In this document: one piece after another, positions 23,571 to 33,057 of the stretch
Numbering within the stretch: the stretch's first letter is position 1
Layout of the letters: every line of letters begins with the position of its first letter
Origin: Isoetes taiwanensis
Taxonomy: Eukaryota > Streptophyta > Lycopodiopsida > Isoetales > Isoetaceae
NCBI GenBank assembly: GCA_021234155.1
Contig: JAJEKV010000039.1
Location: 3,640,745-3,704,744, forward strand
Length of the DNA stretch: 64,000 nucleotides
Direction of reading: 5' to 3'
Notes under the pieces: generated by a model
Databases searched by the model: none
What the model saw: the letters and a program-made list of their open reading frames with translations, nothing else
Told to the model about the DNA's origin: nothing
Translations under genes and position numbers: made by a program

Positions 23571-25200
23571 AGATCAGCTTTCCCGCGGTGACCCGGTCGG
23601 CTCATGCCTCTCGGGATCAACTTACGAGGCTCGAAGCGAAGATCATTGATGGCGGGAGAGATTGCCCGCGACTTCATACTGCAGGGGGCAATCCTCTTGA
23701 CACGCTTCCTCATAAGCGGTTCGAGATCAATCCCGTCTCCTCCTTGAAAAAGAAAATCAGCTCGCGACCTCGAACATCAACCCGGTACATTCGATCGGTG
23801 AAGAAGCCCGAACTAAACAAGAGGGCTACATTAATATAGCTCTTCACATGCGTGGATTTTGCTACTCCTTCCGATTACGGATTATGTGGTTGCCCGCCAC
23901 CTCTTTCTTTTTGAAGTGGTGCGGATGGATGGTCGAGTTGATGCCAGAATCGTGGTGAGGATTTACCGGGGATTTGGCCGGACCTTTGGGTTGAAGACAA
24001 AGGTTTTACTCATTGCCCTCTTAGTCTTTAACCTCATCCCTTTGTGAAGACCACGATTTGATCACCTTGAGTTGTTGGATGGCGTGCATCTTTCATGACT
24101 TCTATCCGGGCGATACGCAAGAAAAATTCGAGATGGGCCACATCAAAACTTTGGGGGCAACCCACGGGCTCCTTTGGTTGTTGTTGGATACCAACCCGTA
24201 TTTAAAAGATCATGATCGAGAATCACACTCTTAATCGGGTACATGCGAGCTTTCGTCAATTACCTCTATGGCAAGCGAAATCTTTGGAGCAGTGCGGAAG
24301 AATCTAGCCCATCCAGAGGATCTTCCGTTTGCCCAAATTTATATGCAGCACTTAGCAGGCTATAATCAATTATATGCCCTTCTGGATAGCAAGACCATAC
24401 CCACGGGATGGGATAGTCCTCTGTCTATACTCAAGCTCTGCGCCGATTGGGACCCGGTGGTGTAGGAGCTCTTGATCGGACCTTGTGCAGCGGGGTGGGG
24501 GCGGGCGGGCAGCCGCCCACGGGCATGGCTCCCTCCATATGCTTCACTGGGTGTCCCTCCACGCCCAAGGTTTCTCACCTCCGACTGGCGTCTTCCCTTT
24601 TGGACAAAGGTCCTGGAAGGCCACGCTGGTTGGACTCCTCCTCGAGATCTCGGCGGATCTCCATTTGGGATCCACATTTTGTCCGGCGCTCCATTTGGGA
24701 GGATGGTGCCACTTTGGACCAAAGCGAAGTGGATATATATTGCAAATGTGTGTGGTTGGCACACGCCACTCATGCAGTCCATGGCCTTGATACCTTTTTG
24801 AAGAATGCTGCCACCTCACCGGATCCTTCAGTCCACCGTCAAGCAGGCTTTTGTGCTGCTCTTAAGTGCCTCCTGCTCAGCTCGCTCAATCAACAGCGTC
24901 CTATCTTTTATTGCAACTCGAATGCCAGCGTCAGTGCCTTTGGACTCCGGACACTGTCTTCTCATGGAATGCCGGTTTGTCCCGGCGCCTTCATCGCCCT
25001 TGAAGACATGGTACACTCCGGCTTTCTCATTGATGCTCATCCTGCACTTGGGCTCACCACTTCTGAAGCTCTTCAAGTATGCCAAGATCTCATTGGCAAT
25101 TACCACAATGGCGCCCGTCCTCATTCCCATGAGGATGACTTTCAAACTGCTGGTTTCCCGCATCAGAAACACTTCCTCCTTTTTTTCATCACGAGTGTCA
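23571..25200 (+). other. Unassigned 3' internal region of the Ty3 element
   Basis: Several open stretches in changing frames (24268-24465, 24447-25232) look protein-like: HPEDLPFAQIYMQHLAGYNQLYALLDS, and HAVHGLDTFLKNAATSPDPSVHRQAGFCAAL with VSAFGLRTLSSHGMP. I recognise no domain. They may be the rest of the accessory ORF or a second one. Confidence 0.4.
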
Positions 25201-25201
25201 T

Positions 25202-25212
25202 TTGGTGGGGAG
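25202..25212 (+). promoter_or_regulatory. Polypurine tract of the Ty3 element
   Basis: The run ttggtggggag ends directly at the TG of the 3' LTR, the expected position for plus-strand priming. Confidence 0.65.
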
Positions 25213-25791
25213 TGTTAGTCATGCGTCTTTGATGCGGGACTATTCATACACCACGACCCGGACCAGGTCAAGGCTAAGGATCTGCCGGTCGGGCATGGAT
25301 TCGGTCGTCAAAGGCCCCGAGAAGACCAAGCGGCGGACCCGCGGTCAAAGGCCGTACATTACCAAGAGGGCTTCGGATAAGTGGCGACCCGTCACGCCCG
25401 ACATCGGCGTCGGCGTGATTCGAGCACTTCAAGAGGCGCCCGGCATTCCTGCAAATCGGGCCTCTTCGAGTCGGCACGAAATCGGTCAGTGTCTATATTG
25501 GGCCAAAGGCCATTGTACTATATATATGACTTAGAGCTAGCACTCGAGTTTTTAGATGAGTTTTGAGTCTTGTCTCACTTCAGTTTTCTCTCGATTGCGA
25601 GAGTTCATGTATCTTCATTGACATCAAGGAAGTTGTTCTCATTATTGTCTCAATTGTTCTCTTTTGCTTTCTTTCCTCTTTTCAATTGTTCCTCTTGCAA
25701 ATCCCGCGTGACATAGCTCCCGGATTCTCTGTTAGATCAAGGGTCCTCCTGCAGGAGGCTGTCTTGCGGAGTTCGAACCGGATCCCAAACA
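25213..25791 (+). repeat. 3' LTR of the Ty3 element
   Basis: It begins TGTTAG and ends CCCAAACA, followed by the TSD catca. Compared with the 5' LTR, many sites in the first ~270 bp read TCGG or CGG where the 5' LTR reads TCAG or CAG, together with indels. The last ~280 bp differ at only a few positions. Confidence 0.92.
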
Positions 25792-25884
25792 CATCATTCA
25801 AACATATTGGTTTACCATCTAAATCAAATAATTCCAAGAGGCCATATTTTTCAACTTTCTTGATGCCCATTTTCCATTGGGACA

Positions 25885-27315
25885 AACTTTGCCCCTGTCG
25901 GATCCGGCCAGGACCTTGCACCATGTCATCACGTAGAGGAAGGATGTTGACGCCAGAAGACAGAATCTTAAAACCACTAGAAAACAAGTTTTTTCTAAGG
26001 CCCCGATGATGGACGAGCAAATCCCCACTTTAGAATTGCGAACCGACAGTTCCAATGGACTCAAAATGTCGGCATTAGCCAGGAGGCAAGTTTTGTGGGC
26101 AGATCTCCAAGAAGCTCCAAAGTAGCTCATATGCAACACTCTTGTAGTCAATTAGCCTAGGAGGTGGCTGCAAAGTACTGCCATGTGGGGTTCCTTTCTC
26201 TAGAGAAATTGGCTGTATAACCTGGTCACTAAGGTAATGTCACATTCCAAACAACATGGCAAAGTCGAATTGCCATTTCGGAGATCCCTCGCTGTCCAAA
26301 CAACAAGAAACTTGGGTTTCCACATAGTCGTCCAAAGAACGCTTCGCGGTTTGACAAGCTCTCCCAAACGGATCTTGGATTTTCTTGGACCTTCTCAAAG
26401 CAGGGTCATTGAACAAATGATTCAATGGCCGGATGGTTGAACTAAGCTTCAACAGGGTGGGCATTTGCATACACCACCTGAAGAAGCAATGCAAGGAAAG
26501 GCTGCCTCGGGAACGTTTTTGGTGTCTGTCACTTGGGGTATGGCCTCTACCCTCCCTTCAGGCATCCACGCAAAGGCTTGGCCTTGTTCAAAGGGTGCCA
26601 CCCGGCAAACAGCAGCCAGTTTTTTTGGTGGGGGTGGGGGGGGGGGGTGTCACGGCACCCTTGCCCTTGTCGAGAGGTCGGCCAGGCCTTTGTGTCATCA
26701 TGTAGAGGGGGGTATTGGCCTTGGGGCGGCGAGAACCTTAAAACCACTCGGAAGCAGCTTGCCCCAAACGTCCTCTCCCTAAGACCCCAACGACGGACGG
26801 GCAAATCCCCCACTCCAGAACCGCGAACTAGATGTTCCAATGGACTCAGATGTTAGCATTAGCGAGGGGACCAAACTTCGCGGGCAGAAGATGCTTCAAA
26901 ATAGCTCATATCCAACATTCTTGTAGTCAATTGGCCTAGGAGGTGGCTGCAAAGTAATACTGAAGAAATTGAGCGTGTAACCTGGTCATTAGGGTAACAT
27001 CGCTATTACGGACGACATGGCAAAGTTGAATCACCATTTCGAAGACCCCTCACTGCCCGAATGACAAGACACTTGGGTTTCCACATAGTCGTCCAAAGGA
27101 CGCTTCGCGGTTTGACAAGCTCTCCCGGACGGATCTTGGATTTTTTTGGACTGGCTCGAAGCAGGATCATTGAACAGAGGATTCAATGGCCAAATAGATG
27201 AACTGAGCTCCGGGAGGGTGGGGATTTATGTATGCCCATCCAGAGGAGCGATGCCAGGAAATGCTGCCTCGGGAACTTTTTTGAGATCCGTCTCTTGAGG
27301 TATGGCCGCTACTGT
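25885..27315. repeat. Tandem pair of a ~770-bp repeat (first locus)
   Basis: Landmarks recur at a spacing of about 760-770 bp: 'cttgggtttccacatagtcg' at 26309 and 27070, and 'catgtagag'/'cacgtagag' after 'gtcatca' at 25925 and 26695. Further shared phrases are 'gacaagctctccc', 'ggatcttggatttt', 'ctgcctcgggaac' and 'ggtatggcc'. The unit also occurs at 31440-32424. On the minus strand the copies keep a similar short frame with DYVETQVSC and KWQFDFAM, though no intact protein. It joins the copia remnant at about 25885. Confidence 0.8.
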
Positions 27316-27649
27316 GATGTTCCAGCATAATATATGGTATGAATACATACATTATACTGCCACATCACTAATACATGTCGACCTTGACGACATGTACATG
27401 GCGATCGTAAAGGGTTGTACCCTAGGGTACAACTTGTTATGTTGCACATGCCCAATTAGCATGTGCATATAATCCCCCTATTGTACAAGATCTAAAGTTT
27501 TAAGTTGAATAAATTAAATTAGTAAAAAGTATAGTCTTAGTTAACACATGCCTTGAACTCCAAGGAAAAGGCCCCTAATTTCCTCGGGAGGCCTCCACGA
27601 AACTTGGATGAGGCCATTCCCAGGGCAAACTGGGCGGGCGCCCAAGAAG

Positions 27650-30580
27650 AAATTGATTTCCTGAAATTGTAGGTTATGCTGATTGGTTCAGGGTAGGATG
27701 CACATTTTCCGCCAGCCTGCTACTGCTGCAGACCCCGCAGCCCCAACCGAAGCTGAACGTGGCCCTGCTTCTGCTTCTCCTACCACAGTCCCCCCTTCTC
27801 CTGCTCCTACTCCTGCTCCCTCATGACCCACGCCCTCTCAGCCACATGCTGCCTCCGCTCCATCTACTTCTCACTCAGCCTCTGCGTCCCGTCCTCCCCC
27901 CGCAACTCAGGCTATGCATACCACGGCTGCTGACAAATAGGAATTGTGCCTCCGGGTGGTCTCATGGAATTGTCGAGGCTTCCCTTGGCAGAAGGGGGAT
28001 AGTCTCAACTCCGTGGCAGCCGATATGGATCTCATCTTTCTCATGGAGACATGGGAGCATGCTGGGCATAGGCTACCTGATCTGCCGGGTTACCAACATT
28101 TCTCGGTCTTCAATACGCATGCGGGGCGGAGAGGGGTCATGGTGGGGTTGCTTGCTACTCTGGGACAACCTTGGCACATTCGGTTACCCTCTAGAAGGCA
28201 GGCGGACCTACCCGGTACTTGTGGGTTCGTAGGCATAATACCGGTGGCAACCCTCTTTTTACGGCGCTTTGTTATTTCCCGCTTGCGAGAGAGCACCTTC
28301 TATCGCGAGCCACTCCGATCGCGGATAGGATGGACCCTTATGTCGATCTATATGATGACATCTGGACGGCCTAGCGGTTGGGTAGGGTCGTCCTTCTTGG
28401 GGATTTCAATGCATGGGCGGGGAGTAGAGCGACCTATGAGACTTGACCCCCTCACTAGCGATGTCCTGCGGCCTTCGTCCCTTGAGGCAGACGCAGCCAC
28501 GAGGATCGGATGGCGGCTAGGTCACTTTCGCTTTGGCGAGCCAGTTGCTCTGCTATGTGGTATTTTGACTTGATAATTTGCAATGGGCATCGCGGTGGCT
28601 TCTGCCATAAGTGCACTGCCGGACGGGACAATCGAGGGGAGGATCTAGTGTGGTGGACTATGTGCTACCGGTGCGCAAGATATGCATCTCATCGGTCGTT
28701 TAGGGTGGGCGCGAACGGTCGGGATGAGGAGGTCGACTCAGATCACCTCCCACTTTATTTGGACATGGTTTGGCAAGCCGCGAGAACCCGCCATCCTCGA
28801 TTCGCGACTAGATTATGGCAGGCGAGAGGACTACACCAAGATGCTCATGGGCGCCTGCCCGGCAATTGCGCGGACCCCCACACTAGAAGCGGCCAGATGA
28901 CCGGTTGACTTGGCTATTACGGGATGCGGTGAGCGGGTGCTTTGGCAGACCCCCCTGCGTCGCCGTTCGGGGACATCAACATTTCAGCGTAGCGGTGGTT
29001 TGATGCGGAGTGTAAAGCATAGCGCCCGGCTTCCGTCACATCACGGATCCGGTGTACCAGCTTGCGAGCCACCACCGCGATGGCGTCCATCGAAGGAGAC
29101 AAAGGCGGTACCTTGCCGGGCATCAGGGGGAGATGCTTGGCTGCTGGACACTAATCCTCGAACCTTTTGGCCGGAGAGTGCTTGAAGGCCAGCCCGACCC
29201 CTCGAGGGGACATCACACGAGGCGGTGGGACAAAAGTACTTGCGGCGGCTCTATGACCCACGAGGGGCCAGCGTGCGCCCCATACCCCACAGGATGGCCC
29301 CCATTGGTTCTGTGCGGAGGAGGATGTTGTGGAGGGCACGCAGCGGGTGGCTAATGGGAAGGCGGTGACCTCGATGGTATCGCGGGCGAGTTATTCAAAT
29401 GGGCGGGGGTAGCGGTGGTGCGATCCTCACTACCACGATTTCAACGAGCATTGCGAGGGAAGGTTTTCCCGACAATGGACCACAAGCGGGGATTGTCCCC
29501 ATTCACTGGCGAGGCGACCTACCTTTGTCGGCCAATTCACCCAGGACGATCATGGTCGATTCGGTGTTTGCCAAACTGTTATCGGCATTCTCGAGCAGCA
29601 GTTGACCCCTTGGGTAGAGGCAAAGACGCAGGGTGAAACCTTGATCCCCTATCGATTCTGTTGCAAGAAACTGGATTCTTCGCTGGCGGGCACCCTTGAT
29701 AGACACATCGTCTATTTTCAAAAAGTGGTTAATATGGGTGATGCTCGGCTCCTTTTTGGCTTACGATGTGGCAATGGGCCCCCTTGGCTCGGGGAACTGT
29801 TGGAGGGTAAGAGAGATCGGTGGTTTGCCGGATGGAGCGTGTAGGAGCACAAGTGCGTGCAGGTGGACACAGAGGCCGATCGTGGCGACTGCGAGGAGTA
29901 CACGGGCGCTTGCTTCCTTGGCAAGCTCACGGGGCCCCCGGCGCTCTAGAGCAGGTCAAAACAGCCCATTACAAGGATCACATCAACCCCGTGTTAGCCC
30001 GGGGCCCGCAGTCAGCTACTGTGTTCCCGGCCCCTGAAAAGCGCGGAGACTCATTGCCTCCATTCGCACAGGTGCCCACCATCTTCGCATCGAGGCAGGC
30101 GGGGTGGATTGGGGAACCCCGCCGAGGGCAGGCTCTGTCGGTCAGCGTCAAGCGGGTGCCATTGAGGATGAGTCTCACACTTTCCGAGCTGCCCGGCATT
30201 CGGTCGGATCGGGTGGATACACTCCCTTAATGCGGCGGACTTGCCCCTACATTTCTTTGATGAACACGCCGTCGATGCGTGCTGCTCACGGGGTCGTACA
30301 TTCGGGAGGTCTTGGATCTGCGAGCTCACCTTTGCCCCCGCATGGCTGCCCGCTGATCAGGCACTACGGGTGCGGTGCATGAGTGTGTATATTTGTGTGT
30401 TTTTGCATTTTGTATATTGGAACAGTTTGTCAGCAGGCTGATTGCTGCCACGATTTTTCCCTCGAAAACCCTTCGGGGCGGGGGTTTTTTAATTCGGGTA
30501 GTAATCCACTTGCTGCGCTTTTGTATTGGGTCCCATAGACCGATTGGTCTCCGTGGACGATAAAAATACCTTCCTTCCTT
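27650..30580 (+). mobile_element. LINE with (TTCC)n tail, family A, full-length-like but broken
   Basis: The 3' end is defined by 'gtcccatagaccgattggtc' and 'tccgtggacgataaaa', then 'tacc' and ttccttcctt (30571-30580). The same end occurs at 33521-33577 and 51061-51245 (both -). The coding part has a Pro/Ala-rich ORF1 tail (27690-27940), an endonuclease (27944-28570) and RT wording at 29375-29750. A microsatellite 3' tail rather than poly-A is typical of RTE-like LINEs. The 5' boundary is uncertain because no TSD was found. Confidence 0.72.
27944..29850 (+). pseudogene. LINE family A ORF2: AP-endonuclease and reverse transcriptase
   Basis: The endonuclease begins with the catalytic-Asn block VVSWNCRGF, then DLIFLMETWEHAG (the catalytic Glu block) and RRGVMVGLLA. 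After about 28250 the frame breaks. RT wording returns as DGIAGELFKWAG (29373), GIVPIHWRGDLP (29490), RTIMVDSVFAKLLSA (29545) and, in the next frame, LTPWVEAK (29603) and HIVYFQKVV..LLFGLRCG (29705-29775). The active-site box was not found. Several frameshifts make it a pseudogene. Confidence 0.7.
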
Positions 30581-30701
30581 TATGGACATAGACAGATACC
30601 GTTCTATTCATATAGAAAAGTACATAGATGTTGATGATAAAACCAAGAAAACATTAAGCCTGGACACAACTAATTCAACACAAACATAATAGACTGAAGT
30701 T

Positions 30702-31193
30702 TTAGTCAATGACCAATTCAACCTGAATAAGATCCCTATCAATGTAACTTCGGCTATACATATCCAGCCAGTCATCCAAGTCTTGGACAGAGTGAGTAGT
30801 GTTGACGATGAGCTTGGTTACCAAAGCTTCATGCTACCTTTTTTGCTTCTTATAAAGCTTCTTAAATAGCGGTCTGAACGTGTTATGCATCCAAACGTCC
30901 TCCATTTTCAGCAGCCTCTTCAGTGCCTCTGCCCTGTAAATATGGCGTTTCAATGATATAAGGCAGGCCTCCAACTCCACCCTACTGAGCTGATCTTCGT
31001 CAGAGTTTACCCGTGCCAACCCTTCCCCATGGAGGAGCTTCATGACTTGGGCACTGATTTCTTCCGTTCCATTTGGGTTTATCTCATTTTGCACCTCCAT
31101 CTGCAACTGATTCGCATGGGCTAAGATTGACTCACTAATATGGGACTGCATTTCGGTCATTGTGAATCCATATCTGCGCCTCGTTCTGACCAT
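30702..31193 (-). CDS. Unrecognised ORF with one in-frame stop
   Basis: A 119-residue frame starts MVRTRRRYGFTMTEMQSHISESILAHANQLQMEVQ and ends at a TAG at 30834. The same frame continues open for 43 more residues (HEALVTKLIVNTTHSVQDLDDWLDMYSRSYIDRDLIQVELVID) to a TAA at 30702. The TAG lies in 'aaaaaggtagca', so it could alternatively be part of an unmodelled GT-starting intron. The middle is rich in Glu/Lys/Arg and probably helical. I recognise no family. It could be a small host gene or a fragment of a TE protein. It lies just downstream of a LINE tail. Confidence 0.35.
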
Positions 31194-31439
31194 TCTGAGT
31201 GTTCCGATATGAATCTAGGAGGCTGAAGATTGGCAACACCCAGCTTGACTAGCAACACCTCCTATAATAAAGGCGCTTTTCCAGAACACCGCTTTGGATG
31301 ACTCTTCCATGTCTTAATGGACACAATGCCTGCCATCTCACCTACCTGCACGATTCCCAAAATTTTGCATCGTTCTAATAAAAAAATGTATATTCTAAAA
31401 ATTCGCATATGGACTTAGAGAAAGTCCATATATAATGAA

Positions 31440-32424
31440 ATTGTGCTTATGACATGGCGAAGTCGAATTGCCATTTCAGAGATCCCTCAATGCCCGAACG
31501 ACAAGACACTTGGGTTTCCACATAGTCCAAAAGATGCTTTACGGTTTGACAAGCTCTACCAGATGGATCTTGGATTTTTTTGGACCTGCTCGAACGAGGG
31601 TCATTTAAAGGAGGATTCAACGACTGGATAGTTAAACGGAGCTCCAGGAGAGTGAGCATTCGCATATCCCCACCCGAAGGAGCGATGCCAGGAAAGGCTG
31701 CCTCATGAACTTTTTGGGGTCTGTCTCTTGGGGTATTGTCTCTACCCGCCCTTGAGGCATCCACGCAAAGTCCTGGCCTTATTCGAATTGGAAAAGGGTG
31801 CCACCCAACAATGGACGCGTGGAGGGCGGGGAGTCCTGGCACCCTTGCACTTGTCGGATCCGGCTAGGACCATGCACTGTGACATCACTTAAAGGAAGGG
31901 TGTTGACACCAGAAGACGGAACCTTAAAACAATCCGGATGCATCTTGCCCTAAACATCCTTTCCCTAGAACCCTGACGACGGATGGCAAATCCCCCACTC
32001 CAAAATTGCAAACCGACTGTTCCAATGGACTTAGAATATCGACATTAGCCAGGGGCTAAATTTCGAAGGCAGAAGACCACCCCATCTCCGTGAAGCTCCA
32101 AAGTAGCTCATATCCAACACTCTTGTAGTCAATTGGTCTAGGAGATGGATGCAGAGTACTGCCATATGGGACGTTCATGTTCCTTTCTTTGAAGAAATTG
32201 ATCATGTTACCTTAGCATAATGTCACCATTCCGGATGACATGACGAAGTTGAATCGCCATTCCGAAGACCCCTCACAGCCCAACGACAAGATACTTGGGT
32301 TTCCACAGAGTCATCCAAAGGACGCTTCACAGTTTGACAAGCTCTCCTGGACAGACCTTAGATTTTTTACTTGCTCGAAGCAGGATCATTGAACGGAGGA
32401 TTCAACGGCCGGATAGGTGAACTG
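31440..32424. repeat. Second locus of the ~770-bp repeat, tandem partial copies
   Basis: The landmark 'cttgggtttccacat/cag' lies at 31505 and 32291 (spacing 786), and 'gtgttgacaccagaagacgg' at 31899 matches the phrase at 25938. The right end at about 32424 joins a PPR gene fragment. Relative to 25885-27315, orientation is the same and unit order is preserved, so the two loci may be parts of one array separated by the 27.3-31.4 kb block. Confidence 0.78.
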
Positions 32425-32760
32425 TTGAATCAAATCTCCAGCTTTGTTGGGCCAACCAACATGAGCTAAGAGGTCAACCATGAATGCGTAGGTTCTAATC
32501 CTACAGTGATGCCATTGCCGGTGGCCATAGAAACAAAGAAATGATGGCCCTCATCTTGCTCTTCAGCATGATTGCATGCTGAAAGGAGGTTTATAAATGT
32601 CGTTGCATTTGGCTTCACACCATTAAATTGCATCTGACTAAAAATTTTTATTGCCTGCATGCCATAGCCATATTGACAATATACAGCCAACATGGTTGTC
32701 CACGAAACCAGATTCCGATCATTCATTACAGCAAAGTTCTGTTGCATGTTTAAACTGAAT
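32425..32760 (-). pseudogene. Pentatricopeptide-repeat (PPR) protein fragment
   Basis: The minus strand reads MNDRNLVSWTTMLAVYCQYGYGMQAIKIFSQMQFNGVKPNATTFINLLSACNHA..DEGHHFF, classic PLS-type PPR wording (L and S motifs). A frameshift near 32480 moves the next conserved piece, MVDLLAHVGW..KAGDLIQ, into another frame. It is cut off at 32425 by the 770-bp repeat. No intact PPR gene is present here. In the cell such proteins act on organellar RNA, but this fragment cannot. Confidence 0.75.
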
Positions 32761-33057
32761 TTAGTTTAATGTATGCTTGTGCCTTGTCATTTATATGGAA
32801 CCAGACCTAAAATACAAATTATGCTTGTGATCCGTCAATCAAGTCCATTCGCATGCACGTAAAAGTCCACCAAACTATAAATATGCCCTTGACACTCTCC
32901 ACATTCCATAGTAGCAACAACAATCTTATATTATAAAGTTTTACCGTAAGTGTTGGACCACGCCCTAATTTAAATGGCCCAGATTATCAGATTGCATCCA
33001 AAGGCCAAAATTCATCGCATGACTTCTCACCACAGTGATTGGTTATCGCTTTGATCT

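Larger units (their letters stand above)
14400..25791 (+). mobile_element. Ty3-type LTR retrotransposon (Tat/Athila-like), 11.4 kb, defective
   Basis: Two TG...CA LTRs (582 and 579 bp), matching 5-bp TSDs, a PBS, a polypurine tract, gag, protease, reverse transcriptase, RNase H and integrase in Ty3 order define it. About 3.9 kb of additional sequence lies between integrase and the 3' LTR and holds an accessory ORF. The large size, the PBS resembling the tRNA-Asp type (tgtcgccgctgccggg) and the extra 3' ORF point to the Tat/Athila side of Ty3. Nearly every domain is frameshifted, and the RT active-site box is lost. It inserted into a copia integrase region and was itself hit by a 322-bp MITE. 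Confidence 0.9.
7150..25885 (-). mobile_element. Decayed Ty1/copia retrotransposon, split by two later insertions
   Basis: Read on the minus strand, three blocks follow in element order: 25885-25797 (end of the protease / pre-integrase region), 14399-13751 (GAG-pre-integrase and integrase N-terminus and core), and 9397-7150 (integrase C-part, reverse transcriptase, RNase H). The gaps are exactly a Ty3 element with 5-bp TSD and a hAT-type element with 8-bp TSD. Conserved copia wording continues across both junctions. Stops and frameshifts occur throughout, so it cannot be autonomous. Neither LTR could be identified. The high-coordinate end abuts a ~770-bp repeat, which suggests truncation or another rearrangement there. 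Confidence 0.82.
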
